The notes beneath the pieces are model-generated. The model searched no databases, had not been told where the DNA came from, and saw only the letters and a program-made list of their open reading frames with translations. Of a stretch of DNA of 64,000 nt, positions 60,514 through 64,000 are shown piece by piece. Both the position numbers and the translations under genes were made by a program. How positions within the stretch are numbered: position 1 is the stretch's first letter; each line of letters opens with the position of its first letter. Location of the stretch: the NCBI GenBank assembly GCA_023150615.1, contig JAKLKO010000017.1:1-64000 (forward strand), read 5' to 3'. Source of the DNA: Phycisphaerae bacterium (GTDB lineage Bacteria; Planctomycetota; Phycisphaerae; UBA1845; UTPLA1).

Positions 60514-61317
60514 CTAACCAAGACCCTTCGCCGAAAAACAGCCGGAGATGATACCCAAAAACTCGTCCACGGCCAGACTCGCGCCGCCAACCAGAACGCC
60601 GTCCACCCCGGGCGGCGTCATTAACTCCTTGGAATTACTTGCTTTAACGCTACCGCCGTACAGGATGCGAACGAGCTCGGCCGTCCGCGCATCGAACATC
60701 CGCGCGATCTCCGCCCGAATGTGCCGGTGCGCCTCGTCCGCCTGTTCGACCGTCGCCGTGCGGCCGGTGCCGATCGCCCACACCGGCTCGTACGCGATCA
60801 GCATCATCGCCACGTGCGCGCTGCTTTGCCCGCGCAATCCGCCCTCGAGCTGCGACGTGAGCACCGCCTGCGTCTGCGCCGCGTCGCGCTCCGCCAGCGT
60901 CTCGCCCACGCACAACACCGGCGTCAAGCCCGCCGCCCGCGCCGCCTTCAACTTGCGGTTCAGCAGCGCGTCATCCTCGCCCACCGTGCGACCCTCGCGG
61001 TCCGCGCCGCCGATCGTGTGCCGCCGCTCGCTATGACCCACCAGCACATAGCGGCAACCCGCCTCGCGGAGCATTTCTGCCGAGACCTCGCCCGTGAACG
61101 CACCCTTCGTTTCGGGCCAGAGGTTCTGACCGCCAATCCGGATCGGCGTGTCCTGCGCTGCCTGCGATGCCGCGAAAAGGTACACGAACGGCGGAAACAC
61201 CGTCACGTCGATCGGGGCATTCGACGAGAGCTTCGCCGCCAGGCCGCGGATCAACTCGCGCGTGCCGGCCAGCGTCATGTTCATCTTCCAGTTGCCGGCC
61301 ACCATCGGTCGACGCAT
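60514..61317 (-). CDS. tpiA: Triosephosphate isomerase
   Basis: 267 residues. Interconverts DHAP and glyceraldehyde-3-phosphate. NWKMN at the N-terminus, catalytic His in VGHSERR, catalytic Glu in [12 protein letters not shown], and phosphate loops [11 protein letters not shown] and VLVGGASL. Both the DERA and class II aldolase products of the BMC pathway would converge on this step, though tpiA is 44 kb away in the window. Confidence 0.97.
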   Translation of the reverse strand: MRRPMVAGNWKMNMTLAGTRELIRGLAAKLSSNAPIDVTVFPPFVYLFAASQAAQDTPIRIGGQNLWPETKGAFTGEVSAEMLREAGCRYVLVGHSERRHTIGGADREGRTVGEDDALLNRKLKAARAAGLTPVLCVGETLAERDAAQTQAVLTSQLEGGLRGQSSAHVAMMLIAYEPVWAIGTGRTATVEQADEAHRHIRAEIARMFDARTAELVRILYGGSVKASNSKELMTPPGVDGVLVGGASLAVDEFLGIISGCFSAKGLG

Positions 61318-61348
61318 GACGGACTCCTTCGCGAACGGTCCCCGCCGC

Positions 61349-62434
61349 CTATTCCCCGACCACGTCCGCGCTGCGCGGGTACGATCCCAGCACCGATAGC
61401 TTCACACAGTGCGGCCGCGCATCGGCCAGCGCCGCCGTCAGCGCCGCATCGACCGCGTGCCCCTGAACGTCGACGAAGAACACGTACTGCATCGACTGCG
61501 TGCGGCTCGGCCGCGACGTGATCATCGTCATGTTGATGCCGTGCCGCTGAAACACCAGCAGCACGTCCACCAGCGCGCCGGCTCGGTCCGCCGTCACGAA
61601 CGTCAGCGATGTCTTGTCATCGCCCGTCGGCCGCGCGATCTCCCGCCCGATCACGAAGAACCGCGTCACGTTGTGCGCGTGGTCCTCGATGTTCGACTGG
61701 AGCACGTTTAATCCGCACAGCCGTGCCGCCAGACGGCTCGCGATCGCCGCCGCGCCCGCTTCGTCCCGCGCCAGTTCCGCCGCGCGGCTCGTGCTCGCCA
61801 CCGACGCCGTCTTCGCCTGCATGCCCGTCTCGGCCAGGAACCGCTGGCACTGCGCAAACGCCTCCGGTTTCGAGTACACCACGCGGATGTCGTTGATCGC
61901 GCACCGCGCCAGCAGGTTGTGGTGAATCCGGCGGTGAATCTCGCAGCACACCCGCAGGTCCGACTCCGCCAGCGCCTCGAGCGAATCGGCCACCGTTCCG
62001 ATGATCGAATTGTCGACCGGTACGACGCCGAAATCGGCGTAGCGCCGCTTTACCGCGTCGAAGACGCCGTCAACGCCGGTCATCGGCTCGTACTCGACCG
62101 ATGCGCCGAACTTGCCCAGCGCCGCCTCGTGTGAAAAACTCCCGTGCGGACCGAGAAACGCAATTCGCGGCGGACGCTCCAGCGCGAACGATGCGCTCAT
62201 CAGCTCGCGGTAGATCGCCAGCAGGCTCGCGTGCGACAGCGGACCGGCGCTGAGCTGCCGGATGCGGTCGAGGATCTGCTGCTCGCGGTCCGGCGAAAAC
62301 ACCGCCGTGCCCGACGCCGACTTGACACGGCCCACATCGACCACCAGCCGCGCGCGGGCGTTCAGCAACTCGACGATCTGCTCGTCCAGCCGGTCGATCT
62401 GGCGCCGAAGCTCCTCCAGCGGATCGCTCGTCAC
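61349..62434 (-). CDS. pheA: Bifunctional chorismate mutase/prephenate dehydratase
   Basis: 361 residues. Chorismate mutase (AroQ) about 1-85 with LRRQIDRLDEQIVELLNARA. Prephenate dehydratase about 90-270 with FLGPHGSFSHEAA and VPVDNSIIGTVADSLEAL. The ACT regulatory domain about 280-355 has SLTFVTADRAGALVDVL and ITSRPSRTQSMQYVFFVD. The ESRP motif is changed to SRPS. Makes phenylpyruvate for phenylalanine synthesis. Confidence 0.95.
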   Translation of the reverse strand: MTSDPLEELRRQIDRLDEQIVELLNARARLVVDVGRVKSASGTAVFSPDREQQILDRIRQLSAGPLSHASLLAIYRELMSASFALERPPRIAFLGPHGSFSHEAALGKFGASVEYEPMTGVDGVFDAVKRRYADFGVVPVDNSIIGTVADSLEALAESDLRVCCEIHRRIHHNLLARCAINDIRVVYSKPEAFAQCQRFLAETGMQAKTASVASTSRAAELARDEAGAAAIASRLAARLCGLNVLQSNIEDHAHNVTRFFVIGREIARPTGDDKTSLTFVTADRAGALVDVLLVFQRHGINMTMITSRPSRTQSMQYVFFVDVQGHAVDAALTAALADARPHCVKLSVLGSYPRSADVVGE

Positions 62435-62550
62435 GTCGTGCGCCTCCGGGTCGAACGCAAGCTAACGGCGTCGGACCGGCCGCGTCAATCCGCGCTGCCG
62501 GGGCCGTCGCGCGGTCGAACCGCACCGCGCGATTCCGGTAGAATGCCGGG

Positions 62551-63369
62551 ATGCACCATGACGCGGCGGCCGTCTCGTCGATGCTCCAGCACGTGCGCAC
62601 CCCGCGCCGCGCCTTCCGAAAGCGGATCGTCGTCCTCCCCGCCTACAACGCCGAGTCGACCCTCGCCGCCACCATCGAGGACATCCCGCGCGACGTCGTC
62701 GACGAGATCATCCTCGTCGATGACCGCAGCCGCGACCGTACCGTCGAGTTGGCCCGCGCCCTCGGACTGACCACCATCGTCCACGAGCGCAACCGCGGCT
62801 ACGGCGGCAACCAGAAAACCTGCTACGACACGGCCCTTGCCCGCGGCGCTGACGTCGTCATCATGCTCCACCCCGACTACCAGTACGACGGCCGACTCAT
62901 CCCCGCCTTTCTTAACGTCCTCGAACTCGGCGTCTGCGACGTGATGCTCGGCTCGCGCGTCCGAACGCGCCACGAGGCCCTCGCCGGTGGAATGCCCGTC
63001 TGGAAATACGTCAGCAACCGCCTGCTCACGCTGACTGAGAACATCCTGCTCGGCCAGAACCTCGGCGACTTCCACTCCGGCTTTCGCGTCTACACCCGGC
63101 AGGTGCTCGAAACGCTGCCGTACCACGACTTCAGCGAGGACTTCGTCTTCGACTCGCAGTTCCTCGCCTCGGCCGCCTACTTCGGCTTCCGCATCGGAGA
63201 CGCCCCGATGCCCTGCCGCTACTTCGCCGAGGCCAGCTCGATCAACTTCCGCCGCAGTTGCACCTACGGGCTGGCCACGTTGTCGACGGTGGCGAAATTC
63301 AACCTGCAACGCCTCGGACTGGGGCGGTTTCGGATCTTCGAACGAAGGAATGCCGCCGCGCGGCCCTGA
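62551..63369 (+). CDS. Glycosyltransferase family 2, DPM-like
   Basis: 272 residues from ATG 62551. GT-A fold: [20 protein letters not shown], acidic motif [13 protein letters not shown], then [14 protein letters not shown] and the family-typical [34 protein letters not shown]. No membrane span. It probably transfers sugar to a polyprenyl phosphate or a surface polymer; such donors could serve the GT87 and GT-C proteins in the window. Divergent from pheA. Confidence 0.88.
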   Translation: MHHDAAAVSSMLQHVRTPRRAFRKRIVVLPAYNAESTLAATIEDIPRDVVDEIILVDDRSRDRTVELARALGLTTIVHERNRGYGGNQKTCYDTALARGADVVIMLHPDYQYDGRLIPAFLNVLELGVCDVMLGSRVRTRHEALAGGMPVWKYVSNRLLTLTENILLGQNLGDFHSGFRVYTRQVLETLPYHDFSEDFVFDSQFLASAAYFGFRIGDAPMPCRYFAEASSINFRRSCTYGLATLSTVAKFNLQRLGLGRFRIFERRNAAARP

Positions 63370-63465
63370 GTTTCAACCGGTCGTGCGCTGCCGCTCGTCG
63401 AGCGGTGCGATGCCCAGTCGCATGAGTATCCACTGACGGTCCCGAGTGGCAGAGCGCGCCGAAAA

Positions 63466-63502
63466 GAAAAATGGCGCGGGTGATCGTGGAATCACCCGCG
63501 CC
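63466..63502 (-). terminator. Rho-independent terminator after a PEP-CTERM gene
   Basis: On the minus strand a perfect 12-base stem (GGCGCGGGTGAT, 63502-63491, with ATCACCCGCGCC, 63484-63473) and a six-base loop are followed by ATTTTTCTTTTC. It lies 37 bases after the stop of the PEP-CTERM gene. Confidence 0.93.
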
Positions 63503-63538
63503 ACGGAATTGACGAAGTTACCGGGGGGTTCGCCGCGA

Positions 63539-64000
63539 CTAGCGTCTGCGACGAATCAACAGGCTCGCCAGGCCCAGCAGGCCCAGCGTCGCCGGCTCCG
63601 GTCGGATATTGACCGAATGCTGCAGCGCGCCGGCATAGACCCAGCTGTGCGAGCCTTGGCCGACCGGGACGACGTTGGTTACCTCGATGCGAACCTCGTA
63701 ATTGCCCAGAATCGCCGGGATCGCGGCGAACGGCCCGTAGCTGACGTTAAAGTCGCCCAGGTATCCCTCCGGGATCGAGAAGCTGCCGATGTTGACGCCG
63801 TTCAACAGCACGTCCCAGTCAACGGCTGCGCCGCTGATCAGATAAGTCTCCAAGACGTGCAGGTGCAGGTCCAACGCCGTCGCACTCGGCAGAACCGACG
63901 CGAAATTCTCCTCAACGCTGTCTCCACGCCCGGCGTCCCAGAAGTAGCCGACTTGTGTGCCATCGACGAAGCCGACCGAGCCGACGACGGTCGAGCCTGC
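63539..64000 (-). CDS. PEP-CTERM exported protein, N-terminus beyond window
   Basis: 153 codons visible, open to the right edge. An internal Met at 63874 is not a believable start because the frame continues upstream without interruption and with beta-rich coding sequence (VGYFWDAGRGDSVEENF). The C-terminus is PEP-CTERM: RPEPATLGLLGLASLLIRRR then R. The visible body has all-beta character (HVLETYLISGAAVDWDVLLN; YEVRIEVTNVVPVG). Surface-sorted by an exosortase encoded elsewhere. Strong terminator downstream. Confidence 0.88.
   Translation of the reverse strand, partial: AGSTVVGSVGFVDGTQVGYFWDAGRGDSVEENFASVLPSATALDLHLHVLETYLISGAAVDWDVLLNGVNIGSFSIPEGYLGDFNVSYGPFAAIPAILGNYEVRIEVTNVVPVGQGSHSWVYAGALQHSVNIRPEPATLGLLGLASLLIRRRR

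Noticed and set aside
1..64000. CRISPR arrays, insertion sequences, integrases, prophage genes and rRNA
   Set aside because: Looked for regularly spaced repeats, transposase or integrase motifs and rRNA signatures on both strands; none were recognised. Short repeats found are promoter- or hairpin-sized only.

Overview
This 64 kb window is GC-rich, densely coded chromosomal DNA. It most likely comes from a planctomycete (Planctomycetota, perhaps a Phycisphaerae-like lineage). The evidence is three proteins with PEP-CTERM tails, a protein that looks like the TIGR04138 family (as I recall, confined to Planctomycetes and Verrucomicrobia), ECF sigma factors paired with unusual membrane partners (one dockerin-like, one pilin-like), and a bacterial microcompartment (BMC) operon. 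The taxonomic call is an inference from gene content. No rRNA, tRNA, CRISPR array, transposase or phage gene was recognised.

Layout. 1-6.8 kb: a secreted protein cut by the left edge, a UspA-like protein, then lipA-tmk-holB-ricT, followed by a TIGR04138-like protein and a 58-residue membrane protein. 6.8-10.3 kb: an unknown 581-residue protein, a P-loop-like protein and a degenerate zinc-ribbon membrane protein. 10.4-16.7 kb: the BMC operon, all on the minus strand. In transcription order it is an RpiB-DERA fusion, a double-layer BMC-T, BMC-H, BMC-P, CoA-acylating aldehyde dehydrogenase, BMC-T, BMC-P, BMC-P and a class II aldolase. A glycosyltransferase diverges from it. 18-25 kb: a lipoprotein, membrane proteins, cinA and gatB. 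25-30.8 kb: a PEP-CTERM gene with a structured leader, a feoA-feoA-feoB operon behind a Fur-like operator, an HU gene and fabI. 31-32.7 kb: an ECF sigma factor with a dockerin-like membrane partner, and a lipoprotein. 32.9-39.8 kb: a peptide-use cluster (M49-like peptidase, POT and OPT transporters, peptidase T). 40-47.7 kb: argF, three tandem small exported proteins, alr with an ABC transporter, and small exported proteins. 47.8-55.7 kb: a TPR lipoprotein, amrA, a sigma-54 activator, an ECF sigma factor with a pilin-like anti-sigma factor, a macro-domain protein and two membrane glycosyltransferases. 55.8-64 kb: a PEP-CTERM gene, then the housekeeping run pheA-tpiA-secG-yicC-gmk-rpoZ-coaC-coaB (minus strand), a family 2 glycosyltransferase and a PEP-CTERM gene cut by the right edge.

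How the genes fit together. The BMC operon encodes a complete shell (hexamer, two trimer types, three pentamers). Its enzymes would isomerise and cleave sugar phosphates inside the shell, and the aldehyde products would go to acyl-CoA. No phosphotransacylase, acetate kinase or alcohol dehydrogenase is visible, so the standard BMC core must be completed elsewhere or differs. The Feo operon carries a perfect palindrome at its predicted transcription start, which suggests iron repression. The peptidase and transporter cluster suggests growth on oligopeptides.
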